Shown one piece after another: positions 1 to 6,411 of a DNA stretch of 18,900 nucleotides. The notes under the pieces are model-generated. The model was not told where the DNA came from and made no database searches. It saw nothing but the letters and a program-made list of their open reading frames with translations. The DNA is taken from contig JABDEQ010000053.1 in NCBI GenBank assembly GCA_013286985.1, forward strand, positions 1 through 18,900, written 5' to 3'. The stretch's first letter is position 1; the number at the start of each line of letters is the position of its first letter. The DNA comes from Bacteroidota bacterium (GTDB lineage Bacteria; Bacteroidota; Bacteroidia; Sphingobacteriales; Sphingobacteriaceae). The position numbers and the translations under genes were made by a program.

Positions 1-413
1 ATGCTGATGATTTGGTGCAGGATGTATTTATAAAGGTTTGGAAAAACCTGGCCGGTTTTAGAAGCGACGCCCAGCTTTACACCTGGATGTACCGCATAGC
101 CACCAACGAATGCATTACCTTTTTAAATAAGAAAAAGCAAAAAAACAATGTGTCGTTGGATGATGTGGCTTACGAACTGGCCGACACACTGGCCGACTCG
201 GCCTATTTTAGCGGCGATGCGATACAAAAAAAATTACAGGAAGCCTTGTTAACCCTGCCCGAAAAACAAAAGCTGGTGTTTAACATGAAGTACTATGATG
301 ACATGAAATACGAAGAAATTTCGCAGGTTTTGGGTACCAGCGTAGGCGCTTTAAAGGCCTCGTTTCACCTGGCCGTTAAAAAAATCGAATCGTACCTGTT
401 ATCGAAAGATTAA
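1..413 (+). CDS. ECF-type RNA polymerase sigma-70 factor, 5'-truncated by the window edge
   Basis: Directs RNA polymerase to a stress or envelope regulon. The reading frame is open from base 3 and begins mid-protein with ADDLVQDVFIKVWKNL, the conserved core-binding segment of sigma region 2. It continues through the DNA-melting part (RSDAQLYTWMYRIATNECI), then an acidic linker, then a region 4 helix-turn-helix (LPEKQKLVFNMKYYDDMKYEEISQVLGTSVGALKASFHLAVKKI) to TAA at 411-413. About 136 residues are present; family members are usually 160-200, so only the first few dozen are missing. The TTG at 12 is not a start because conserved residues precede it. The next gene starts 50 bp downstream and a Spy-like protein follows, a common arrangement for Bacteroidota ECF factors with their membrane partner. 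The target regulon cannot be read from the sequence. Confidence 0.93.
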   Translation, partial: ADDLVQDVFIKVWKNLAGFRSDAQLYTWMYRIATNECITFLNKKKQKNNVSLDDVAYELADTLADSAYFSGDAIQKKLQEALLTLPEKQKLVFNMKYYDDMKYEEISQVLGTSVGALKASFHLAVKKIESYLLSKD

Positions 414-463
414 TTAAAATATACTTTAAACCTTTTCAGAATTATTCCATCTATAGTTAAGTT

Positions 464-607
464 ATGACAAGTGAAATGGACAATAGAGATTGGATAAATG
501 ATTACGCAGCCCTAAAAAAGGTTAATCCCAATAACCCTTTTAAGGTACCGGCAGACTACTTTGAGTGTCTGGGTGAGCGTATCATGCTATTCAAAAAACC
601 TGGCTGA
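464..607 (+). pseudogene. N-terminal fragment of the repeat protein, out of frame with its body
   Basis: This 47-codon frame opens with ATG 50 bp after the sigma-factor stop. It encodes an acidic start (MTSEMDNRDWINDYAALKKV) and then NPFKVPADYFECLGERI, which carries the same VPxxYF-x2-L motif as each repeat of the long frame that follows. It ends at TGA 605-607. The long downstream frame overlaps it, lies one base ahead (+1) and contains no ATG codon. I therefore read this as the true start of that gene, separated by a one-base shift. The six-A run at 593-598 is the likeliest site: with five A's the two frames join as ...ERIMLFKNLAELKQ... into about 341 residues. Whether the shift is a real mutation, an assembly error or a recoding or slippage site cannot be settled here. 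Confidence 0.75.
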
Positions 608-1490
608 GCTAAAACAAAATGGCTCAACCGGTGGCTTTATTGTTCCTGAAAATTACTTTCATAACCTGGCTGATAACATTCAAAGCCGCATCAATATTGA
701 AGAAGCCTTAAATACCGAAGAAACTGCCTTTGCTGTTCCTGAGGGATATTTTGACACACTGGCTAGTAATATTCAAAGCCGCATCAACATTGAAGAAGCT
801 TTAAATACCGAAGAAACAGGCTTTGCCATTCCTGCAGGTTATTTTGATACGTTGGCAGGTAACATACAAAGTCGTATCAACATTGAAGAGGTTTTAAATA
901 CTGAAGAAACTGCTTTTGCCGTTCCCGAAGGTTATTTTGATACGCTGGCTGATAACATACAAAGCCGCATTAATATTGAAGAGGCTTTAAATACCCAGGA
1001 AACAGGCTTTGCTGTTCCTGAAGGTTATTTTGAAACATTGGCGGGCAATATACAAAGCCGCATTTTTGTTGAGGAGGCTTTAGCAGAACAGGAAGAAGCA
1101 TTTGCCGTACCTGATGGATACTTTGATACCCTGCACTTAAATATTACTGATAAAATAGCCGGTGCCAAAACCGAAAAAGTAAACGTAAATAAAGGTATTG
1201 TTCGTCGTTTGGTTGCTTCAACCGCCTTTAAATATGCTACCGCAGCGTGTTTTGCAGTGGCCATTGGTGGTGGTATATTGATAAACCAGTTATCGGGTCC
1301 GGCTGATGCGCATGAAAATACTTTTTTGCATAAGCAGCTGTCTAATGTTCCGGTTGATGATATCAAAGCCTATTTACAGTTAAACGTTGATGCGGGCGAT
1401 ACCCAGCAAACCGTTAACAGCGAAAGCGTTAAGGTGGATGATAAAAGTTTAAAGGATGCTTTACAAAGCGATTTGGACAGCGTTCAATAA
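561..1490 (+). CDS. Tandem-repeat membrane-anchored protein next to the sigma factor (probable anti-sigma/envelope partner), body frame
   Basis: The product is not assignable to a named family. The N-terminal two thirds consist of 31-residue repeats of the form (V/I)PxxYFxTLxxNIQSRINIEEALNT(E/Q)ET, with V/I codons at 642, 735, 828, 921, 1014 and 1107, exactly 93 bp apart. After a basic stretch (RRLVASTAFKY) comes one hydrophobic helix (AACFAVAIGGGILINQL, about residues 227-243) and a C-terminal tail of about 65 residues (HKQLSNVPVDDIKAYLQ...). This predicts a cytoplasmic repeat region and a periplasmic tail, the topology of an anti-sigma factor. Position directly after an ECF sigma gene supports a regulatory role, which is inference. 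The only in-frame start is a TTG at 561 and the frame has no ATG anywhere, so translation probably begins at 464 in another frame. Confidence 0.7.
   Translation: MSVWVSVSCYSKNLAELKQNGSTGGFIVPENYFHNLADNIQSRINIEEALNTEETAFAVPEGYFDTLASNIQSRINIEEALNTEETGFAIPAGYFDTLAGNIQSRINIEEVLNTEETAFAVPEGYFDTLADNIQSRINIEEALNTQETGFAVPEGYFETLAGNIQSRIFVEEALAEQEEAFAVPDGYFDTLHLNITDKIAGAKTEKVNVNKGIVRRLVASTAFKYATAACFAVAIGGGILINQLSGPADAHENTFLHKQLSNVPVDDIKAYLQLNVDAGDTQQTVNSESVKVDDKSLKDALQSDLDSVQ
642..1139 (+). repeat. Six-copy 93-bp in-frame tandem repeat
   Basis: Units begin at 642, 735, 828, 921, 1014 and 1107 without any spacing drift; a diverged leading copy begins at 545, 97 bp before the first. The first four units are the most alike, and the last departs after its VPDGYFDTL segment. 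Differences are mostly at third codon positions, so the protein pattern is kept while the DNA has diverged. Alternating ETAFA/ETGFA boundaries suggest that a two-unit (186-bp) block was duplicated. Confidence 0.93.
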
Positions 1491-1499
1491 TATTTGATA

Positions 1500-1979
1500 A
1501 TGATTAAGTTAATAATAAGAATTGTTTTATGTTTTTTGTTCCTCACCGGCATAGCGAACACCAGTTTTGGTCAGTTTCGTGCACGCCCCATACAGCGGAA
1601 TGAACCTTTCAGACCAAGGCCAAATGCCGGACGTAAAATTGAAATGGTTAAAGAAAACTACATAGGACAACGACTAAACCTTACATCAGACCAAGCAAAA
1701 GCCTTTTGGCCCCTATATCATCAATATGTGCAGGATTTAACTGCCGTGAGGATAGCCAAGCGCCAAAATAACTCGGTTAATACCCCCAGCGACAAGGAAC
1801 AGGTAAACAAGGAACTGGAGTACGATGCACAACTGGTTGAAATAAGAAAACGCTATACCGACGAGTTTTATAAAATACTACCTCCCGAAAAAGTGAGCGA
1901 GCTTTACAAAAGCGAGCGCGAATTTAACGACGAAGTACTGCGCCAGCTCAGCGAGCGCAGCGTGCGGGCAGGGAATTGA
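1500..1979 (+). CDS. Spy/CpxP-like periplasmic protein linked to an ECF sigma factor
   Basis: Small exported protein of 159 residues. It has a hydrophobic signal segment (IIRIVLCFLFLTGIANTSFG, about residues 4-23) followed by an Arg/Pro-rich linker. The helical core contains YIGQRLNLTSDQAKAFWPLY and RYTDEFYKILPPEKVSELYKSE, the 'LT..QA..FWPLY' and 'ILP.EK...LY' signatures of the small helical proteins that sit beside ECF sigma factors in Bacteroidota and resemble Spy/CpxP chaperones. It probably acts in the periplasm on unfolded proteins or as a stress sensor (family-based inference). I chose the ATG at 1500, two codons inside a possible TTG start at 1494, since an ATG is available. It lies 9 bp after the repeat protein's stop and is likely cotranscribed with it. 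Confidence 0.8.
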   Translation: MIKLIIRIVLCFLFLTGIANTSFGQFRARPIQRNEPFRPRPNAGRKIEMVKENYIGQRLNLTSDQAKAFWPLYHQYVQDLTAVRIAKRQNNSVNTPSDKEQVNKELEYDAQLVEIRKRYTDEFYKILPPEKVSELYKSEREFNDEVLRQLSERSVRAGN

Positions 1980-2147
1980 TGTTTAGAGGTTAGTGTTTGG
2001 TGATTAGTTACACCTGGCGTCTCAATCTCCGGTCATATTGAGTAATAGCGAAATATCTTTTTTATATCGATATTAGCTGGCGAGGCTTTCTGTTTTTACC
2101 TAATCTCTAATCACCGGCCTCTAATAGCTATCCTCCCACTTTTTAAA
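1980..2147. repeat. Intergenic low-complexity region with imperfect inverted repeat
   Basis: The left side (1983-2010) has TTAGAGGTTAGTG and GGTGATTAG; the right side (2100-2127) has CTAATCACC and CCTCTAA, their reverse complements. It could fold as an imperfect terminator or cruciform between the sigma-factor group and the aminotransferase gene. No run of T follows, so terminator function is doubtful. Confidence 0.4.
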
Positions 2148-2155
2148 TAACTTTG
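2148..2155 (+). promoter_or_regulatory. Bacteroidota -7 box TAACTTTG, leaderless geometry
   Basis: A perfect TAnnTTTG match lies only 4 bp before the ATG at 2160. A start point a few bases after the box would coincide with the ATG, so the mRNA is probably leaderless. No clear TTTG -33 element is visible about 20 bp upstream. Confidence 0.55.
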
Positions 2156-2159
2156 CGGC

Positions 2160-3347
2160 ATGCCAACACTCCGTCAGCTATTTCTTGCCAATAATGCGCA
2201 AACCACCAATTTTCCATTGCTACTTGAATTTGAACGTGCCGAAGGCGTTTACATGTACAATAAAGATGGAAAAGCTTTTATTGACTTAATATCGGGTATT
2301 GGAGTAAGTAACCTGGGGCATAGCAACCCGTATGTGATTAATGCCATAAAAGATCAGCTGGATAAATACATGCACCTGATGGTGTACGGCGAGTATGTAC
2401 AAACCCCGCAGGTGCGCTTTGCCGAAAAACTGATATCGCTGTTACCAGGCAACCTGCAATCGGTTTATTTTACCAACTCGGGTGCCGAGGCGGTTGAGGG
2501 TGCATTAAAATTGGCTAAACGTTTTACCGGGCGTCAGCAAATTATTGCTTGCCATAACTCCTACCATGGCAGTACACATGGCGCACTCAGCGTAATGGGT
2601 AATGAGGAATTTAAACAAGCTTATCGTCCGCTGTTGCCGGGAGTAAACTTCATCAGCTTTAATAAGATAGACGATCTGGCGCTGATTACTGCCCAAACTG
2701 CCTGCGTTATTATAGAAACCGTGCAGGGCGAAGCGGGAATACGCGTGCCCGATGCCGCTTACATGAAAGCCCTCCGCGCACGCTGCACCCAAACAGGCAC
2801 CTTGCTGGTACTGGACGAAATACAGGCCGCTTTTGGCCGTACCGGCAAGCTGTTTGCCTTTGAACATTTTGATATAGTGCCCGATATTTTGCTTTTGGCC
2901 AAAGCCCTGGGCGGCGGCATGCCTGTGGGTGCGTTCATCGCATCGCACACCATAATGGATGCATTAAAGGATAACCCAATACTGGGGCATATAACTACGT
3001 TTGGCGGTCACCCGGTGTGCTGTGCGGCGGGTTTGGCTGCGCTGGAGGTATTGTTGGACGAAAAGTTGTTAGATACCGTTGCCGAAAAAGAAGCATTGTT
3101 TCGTAAGCTGCTCGTTCATCCCGCCATCAAGCAAATAAGAGGTAGTGGACTGATGTTGGCCATCGAACTGGACAACTTCGACCTTAATAAAAAAATAATT
3201 GACCGCTGTATTGAAAATGGTATAATTACCGACTGGTTTTTACATTGCAGCAACTCCATGCGCATAGCCCCACCACTTATCATCACCCCAACTCAAATTG
3301 AAAAAGCTTGCGAAGTGATATTGGAGGCGGTGGCGTATTATAGTTAA
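2160..3347 (+). CDS. Class-III PLP-dependent aminotransferase (acetylornithine/ornithine aminotransferase-like)
   Basis: Transfers an amino group using pyridoxal phosphate, probably from an omega-amino substrate such as ornithine or acetylornithine; the substrate is not certain from sequence. The 395-residue length fits the family. Visible motifs: NSGAE (106-110) and YHGSTHGA (135-142) for cofactor phosphate and ring contacts; ETVQGEAG (186-193); LVLDEIQAAFGRTG with cofactor-nitrogen Asp219; AKALGGGMPVGA with the Schiff-base lysine at K248; and HITTFGGHPVCCAA, where T280 should contact phosphate from the partner subunit. It is cytoplasmic and normally dimeric. It stands alone with no arginine-biosynthesis genes beside it, so the symbol argD is not justified. 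Transcription probably begins at or next to its ATG, and a convergent terminator follows. Confidence 0.9.
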   Translation: MPTLRQLFLANNAQTTNFPLLLEFERAEGVYMYNKDGKAFIDLISGIGVSNLGHSNPYVINAIKDQLDKYMHLMVYGEYVQTPQVRFAEKLISLLPGNLQSVYFTNSGAEAVEGALKLAKRFTGRQQIIACHNSYHGSTHGALSVMGNEEFKQAYRPLLPGVNFISFNKIDDLALITAQTACVIIETVQGEAGIRVPDAAYMKALRARCTQTGTLLVLDEIQAAFGRTGKLFAFEHFDIVPDILLLAKALGGGMPVGAFIASHTIMDALKDNPILGHITTFGGHPVCCAAGLAALEVLLDEKLLDTVAEKEALFRKLLVHPAIKQIRGSGLMLAIELDNFDLNKKIIDRCIENGIITDWFLHCSNSMRIAPPLIITPTQIEKACEVILEAVAYYS

Positions 3348-3350
3348 GCG

Positions 3351-3397
3351 GTTTTGCGTATTGATACGGTAACGCATTGGCGTATCAATGTCAAAAC
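3351..3397. terminator. Bidirectional terminator hairpin between convergent genes
   Basis: ATTGATACG (3360-3368) pairs perfectly with CGTATCAAT (3381-3389), closing a 12-nt loop. An outer GTTTT (3351-3355)/AAAAC (3393-3397) extends the stem across a small internal loop. It lies between the aminotransferase stop (plus) and the beta-barrel gene stop (minus), so it can serve both. Confidence 0.65.
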
Positions 3398-3427
3398 ATT
3401 AGCGCAAAAATCGCTTTCCAACAAAAA

Positions 3428-4351
3428 TTAAAACTTCAAAAACACACCTGTTTCAAAGTAAAATATGGATGGCTGGTTGGATATTTTTGCCTGAACAGTT
3501 TTTGGTAACTGATTTTCAACTATGGCGTAGGTTGGTGTAAACTGAAAAATAAAATGGCCAGTTTTATATTCCAATGGTGCCGAAAGCTCGTAGTCAAGCA
3601 TTTCAAACTGCCCCAGCTTGCTGATGTATGAGTCGATCAGTGCGTTTTGGGCGGTGGTACGTTTGGCGGTTTTAAGTTGCTTCTTTTTGGTTAAATAGGC
3701 ATCATAAAAATTTTGTGTACCGGTATTTACGGTTGCCGTTGGCGAAATCAGGAAAATATCGTTGGCGCCAAATATGCCCACGGCAATAAAATCGTGCGCT
3801 ATGCCAAGGTTTACAAAAACGTCGTTGCCGATGCCCTGTTTATTGAGGTTATAATCAACACTTAACGACGGGCTTAGAATGGTGCCGATGTCGTAGGTTA
3901 AATTACCATTAAAAGTACTGCTTATTGACGAGGCTATTTGCGTACTGGTTGAACTGTAAAACATTTTAGTAAACGATGCCCCGGCCGAAAGATCATCGGT
4001 TATATCAAAATCATATCCTGCTGCCAGGTCGCCGCCGTCCAATCTCTTTTTCTTTTTGCCGGGGATATAATCGGCCGAGCCCGAAAAATATATGCCGTTT
4101 TTTAAGGTATACTTTAATTCGGGAACAAGCATAGGCGTGCGTGCGGTATCAGCGCGCCCCATAAAAACGCTGTTACTCACATAGCTTACTCCAAATTTAA
4201 AAGATGAAGAACCATCATTGCTTTTGTCATCGGTTTTGGTTATGCTGCTGTCATCGTCAGGGCCGGGCATAGTGCCGGTTTGGCAAAAGGCATTTGAGGC
4301 GAAAAATAGAAATAAAGCAGCAAGCGGTAGTTTTTGTAAGGGTTTAATCAT
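3428..4351 (-). CDS. Outer-membrane beta-barrel protein, secreted
   Basis: A 307-residue exported protein with a signal peptide (LPLAALFLFFASNAFC, cleavage likely before QTG). A Ser/Asp-rich low-complexity linker (about 24-50) follows. The remainder is made of alternating amphipathic strands (FKFGVSYVSNSVFMGR, YFSGSADYIPG, LAAGYDFDI, LSAGASFTKMFYSS, SLSVDYNLNKQ) and ends in VFLKF, with the terminal aromatic residue typical of outer-membrane barrels. A Lys-rich helical insert (about 218-232) could be an extracellular or periplasmic loop. I recognise no specific family; transport or adhesion roles would be guesses. It is divergent from the secreted Lys/Ala-rich gene at 4517, and no clear -7 box was found upstream on this strand. 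Confidence 0.75.
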   Translation of the reverse strand: MIKPLQKLPLAALFLFFASNAFCQTGTMPGPDDDSSITKTDDKSNDGSSSFKFGVSYVSNSVFMGRADTARTPMLVPELKYTLKNGIYFSGSADYIPGKKKKRLDGGDLAAGYDFDITDDLSAGASFTKMFYSSTSTQIASSISSTFNGNLTYDIGTILSPSLSVDYNLNKQGIGNDVFVNLGIAHDFIAVGIFGANDIFLISPTATVNTGTQNFYDAYLTKKKQLKTAKRTTAQNALIDSYISKLGQFEMLDYELSAPLEYKTGHFIFQFTPTYAIVENQLPKTVQAKISNQPSIFYFETGVFLKF

Positions 4352-4479
4352 AACAGGGGTTTATTAAATATAAATATTTTATACGCGTATTGTGACTTTA
4401 AAGATGACTATAGGTTTAATGTTTATAAATATTAATAAAATATTATTCCAGTTAAACCATTTATTATTTAAACTATCAT

Positions 4480-4499
4480 ATGTAACAAAAATGTAACAA
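4480..4499. promoter_or_regulatory. Direct repeat ATGTAACAA, two copies 11 bp apart
   Basis: ATGTAACAA occurs at 4480-4488 and 4491-4499, one helical turn apart, 18 bp before the ATG at 4517 and between divergent genes. This spacing suits a tandem protein-binding site. No binding protein is identifiable. Confidence 0.3.
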
Positions 4500-4516
4500 T
4501 CTATTTTAACACAATT

Positions 4517-5044
4517 ATGAAAAAGACTTTATTAATGATAGTTGCCTTGTTTGGAACATGTGCCGCCTTCGCCCAAACAACCCCAACAACTACAACTAGT
4601 ACGCCAACAGCGGTGACGCCAACTGAGCAAACCCAGATGAAAGATTTGCGCCAGGACGAACGCGCTTACGACAACAAAAAGGCCGATACCAAGCAAGCCA
4701 TTAACAATGGCAATCTTACAGCAGCGCAAAAAGACCTTACTGCCGCCAAAACCGACAAGCAGGAAATTAAAGCAGAATCAAAAGAGCTGAAAACCGAAGG
4801 TGTTGCTCATCCTGCTAAATTAGCCGACAAGGAAATTAAAGCTACTGATGAGAAAAAAGTAAAAACTGAGGTTGCTAACGTTCAAACCGATAAAGCGGCT
4901 GAAAAAGCTGCCATAGCATCGGGCAATACAACTGCCGCCGCAGCCGACAAAGCCGATTTAAAAACCGACAAAAAAGATTTAAAGAAAGATGTTAGAGAAG
5001 CCCGCAGAGACGGTATAAAACACCCTATACACCGTGCTAAATAA
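4517..5044 (+). CDS. Secreted Lys/Ala/Asp-rich helical protein with internal duplication
   Basis: The 175-residue product has a clear signal peptide (LLMIVALFGTCAAFA, cleaved about after residue 19) and a Thr/Pro-rich spacer (TTPTTTTSTPTAVTPT). The rest is a highly charged, helix-forming region with no Cys or Trp. Two segments are alike: NNGNLTAAQKDLTAAKTDKQ...VAHPAK (about 63-101) and ASGNTTAAAADKADLKTDKK...IKHPIHRAK (about 133-175). Each has (N/S)GNxTAA, then DLKTDKK-like helices, then a (A/K)HP ending, so it arose by internal duplication. It resembles coiled-coil or hydrophilin-like envelope proteins in composition only; no family is recognised. It is single-gene, with a terminator after the stop. 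Periplasmic or surface stabilisation is a guess. Confidence 0.8.
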   Translation: MKKTLLMIVALFGTCAAFAQTTPTTTTSTPTAVTPTEQTQMKDLRQDERAYDNKKADTKQAINNGNLTAAQKDLTAAKTDKQEIKAESKELKTEGVAHPAKLADKEIKATDEKKVKTEVANVQTDKAAEKAAIASGNTTAAAADKADLKTDKKDLKKDVREARRDGIKHPIHRAK

Positions 5045-5070
5045 TTAAGCCCTTAACCAGGTATTAAAAC

Positions 5071-5098
5071 GGGACGCTACACAGCGCCCCATTTTTTT
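5071..5098 (+). terminator. Rho-independent terminator
   Basis: GGGACGCT (5071-5078) pairs with AGCGCCCC (5083-5090) with one A-C mismatch around a 4-nt loop, followed by A and seven T's (5092-5098). It lies 26 bp after the stop of the secreted helical protein. Confidence 0.75.
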
Positions 5099-5401
5099 CC
5101 AAAGTATTTAAACCTGTCACAGATCTGTAAGTATTGTAAATAATAGCCATTCAGTGTCTCCCATCCTGGTTTATTTAATACCCTTGTATCACACTGTTAA
5201 AAAAAAGCGTACTGGTAAAAACCAAAGGTTTATATACTTCGTAAATGAAGAGGTTTAAATACTGAGCCGTCTTTATTTCAAATAAAACTAAACCTTTTGC
5301 GTTATTAATGAGTCGAAGCACTGATTTAATTAAATAATACATTCATTAAAGCCAGGTATTGTATAGCGCTATTTTTACTCAACCCTTAAACAATTTTTTC
5401 T
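5099..5401. other. Gene-free leader region before the orphan receiver protein
   Basis: No credible coding frame. A 10-bp perfect palindrome ACAGATCTGT sits at 5119-5128. The rest is AT-rich with short A and T runs and presumably holds the promoter of the gene at 5402, but no good TAnnTTTG box was found; TATACTTC at 5234 is a weak partial match. Confidence 0.5.
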
Positions 5402-5767
5402 ATGCTGAAGCGGATATTAGTACTCGACAATAACCAATTAATACTGGATACTATTCAGGAGGCTTTGCTGTACGACAAGTTTGAAGTTAAAATCACTACC
5501 GACAGTAAGAATATTATTGAAAATATACAATCGTATAAACCCCACCTGGTAATACTCGACTATAAAAATACCGGCCCTAAAGGCGATGCAATTTGCCGGC
5601 AAATAAAAAACAATCCGCATCTTAATGATACCCCGGTAATTATGTGCTCCGCTTATTTAAATGACAATGATAGTGATATGGAATTATGCGGATGCGACGC
5701 CATTATATCCAAACCCTTTGGCCTTGTCGAACTGCTTGAAAAGGTGAATAACCTGGTTTATTGCTAA
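5402..5767 (+). CDS. Single-domain response regulator (receiver only)
   Basis: The 121-residue protein is one complete CheY-like receiver domain with no output domain. Phosphoacceptor Asp53 lies in LVILDYKNTGPKGD, the conserved Ser/Thr is S83 in VIMCSAY, and the conserved Lys is K104 in ISKPFG. The Mg-binding acidic pair is D9-N10 (VLDNNQ), with Asn in place of the usual second acid; metal binding may be weaker but phosphorylation is still expected. Cys are unusually frequent toward the C-terminus (C65, C82, C96, C98, C121). No kinase gene adjoins, so its partner is elsewhere. It is likely a phosphorelay intermediate or a protein-interaction regulator. Flanking gaps on both sides imply a one-gene transcript. 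Confidence 0.88.
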   Translation: MLKRILVLDNNQLILDTIQEALLYDKFEVKITTDSKNIIENIQSYKPHLVILDYKNTGPKGDAICRQIKNNPHLNDTPVIMCSAYLNDNDSDMELCGCDAIISKPFGLVELLEKVNNLVYC

Positions 5768-5778
5768 AAAAAGGAGGG

Positions 5779-5819
5779 AATCCGGTCTTCCTGTTTTCGG
5801 TTTCCCTGGCTTCCGGATT
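5779..5819 (+). terminator. Possible weak terminator hairpin
   Basis: AATCCGG (5779-5785) is complementary to CCGGATT (5813-5819) across a long 27-nt loop that contains an alternative GGGAA/TTCCC pairing. A short T-rich tail (TTTCTT) follows. Placed right after the receiver gene stop, but the loop is large. Confidence 0.35.
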
Positions 5820-5900
5820 TCTTACAAGTGTCACCTCAAAATCAAATCAGCCAATAAATGATACGAGTATCAATTTAATTGTCATAATGTCAGGTATATC

Positions 5901-5933
5901 ATTGCGGCAAGCTATTTGAATAGTATATATTTG
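5901..5933 (+). promoter_or_regulatory. Promoter of the thioredoxin gene
   Basis: TATATTTG at 5926-5933 is a perfect Bacteroidota -7 box, and ATTG at 5901-5904 is a partial -33 element 21 bp upstream. The start point would be about 5940, giving an A-rich leader of roughly 33 nt before ATG 5973. Confidence 0.65.
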
Positions 5934-5972
5934 TAAGACGAAAAAAAAATATAAATTTAAAAACATAAAATC

Positions 5973-6293
5973 ATGGCTTTAGAAATAACTGATGCAAACT
6001 TCGAAGAACTTGTTCTTAAATCTGACAAACCTGTTTTGGTTGATTTTTGGGCAGAATGGTGCGGACCTTGTAGAATGGTTGGCCCTGTAGTAGAAGAAAT
6101 TGCTAAGGAATATGATGGTAAGGCGGTTGTAGGGAAAGTAAATGTTGATCACAATCCGGGCATATCAGTAAAATTTGGAATCCGCAATATACCTGCGCTG
6201 CTTTACTTTAAAAACGGCGAAATTGTTGACAAACAAATTGGCGCAGTACCAAAATCAGTATTGGCCGAAAAATTAGCTAAACAATTGGCATAA
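5973..6293 (+). CDS. trxA: Thioredoxin
   Basis: Cytoplasmic disulfide reductase that passes electrons from thioredoxin reductase to target proteins. At 106 residues it is full length for the family. The active site WCGPC spans residues 29-33 (Cys30 and Cys33) within VDFWAEWCGPCRM; D24 is the conserved buried Asp; the cis-proline is P74 in RNIPALLYF; and the terminal strand/helix FKNGEIVDKQIGAVPKSVL is typical. No signal peptide. The start follows a very A-rich leader, as usual in this phylum. It has its own promoter box upstream and a strong hairpin downstream, so it is probably monocistronic. Confidence 0.96.
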   Translation: MALEITDANFEELVLKSDKPVLVDFWAEWCGPCRMVGPVVEEIAKEYDGKAVVGKVNVDHNPGISVKFGIRNIPALLYFKNGEIVDKQIGAVPKSVLAEKLAKQLA

Positions 6294-6317
6294 ATTGATT
6301 TCACTGATTATAGTGAG

Positions 6318-6368
6318 ATTACACCGATAGGACAGATTAAATTATTTATTTTGTGCTATCGGTGTAAT
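6318..6368. terminator. 13-bp perfect stem hairpin after trxA
   Basis: ATTACACCGATAG (6318-6330) is the exact reverse complement of CTATCGGTGTAAT (6356-6368), with a 25-nt AT-rich loop, followed by TGTTTT. It probably ends trxA transcription, though the loop is long and the T tract short. Confidence 0.55.
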
Positions 6369-6372
6369 TGTT

Positions 6373-6402
6373 TTACACCATACCGTTTTTGCACTGGTGT
6401 AA
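6373..6402. repeat. Second hairpin sharing the TTACACC/GGTGTAA motif
   Basis: TTACACC (6373-6379) pairs with GGTGTAA (6396-6402) around a 16-nt loop. The same 7-mer forms part of the stem of the preceding larger hairpin, so the two look like related copies. Confidence 0.55.
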
Positions 6403-6411
6403 TCATGCAAC

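Noticed and set aside
12..14. TTG as the start of the sigma factor
   Set aside because: Conserved sigma region 2 residues (ADD) precede it in frame; the gene is cut by the window edge.
600..610. RF2-type programmed +1 frameshift at TGA 605
   Set aside because: There is no CTT-TGA-C slippery codon or upstream Shine-Dalgarno-like element; the A6 indel is simpler.
642..1139. CRISPR-like array
   Set aside because: The repeats are directly adjacent, in frame, 93 bp long and translated; there are no unique spacers.
1025..1366. 113-codon minus-strand frame in the repeat protein
   Set aside because: Mirror of the tandem repeats and membrane helix; no independent support.
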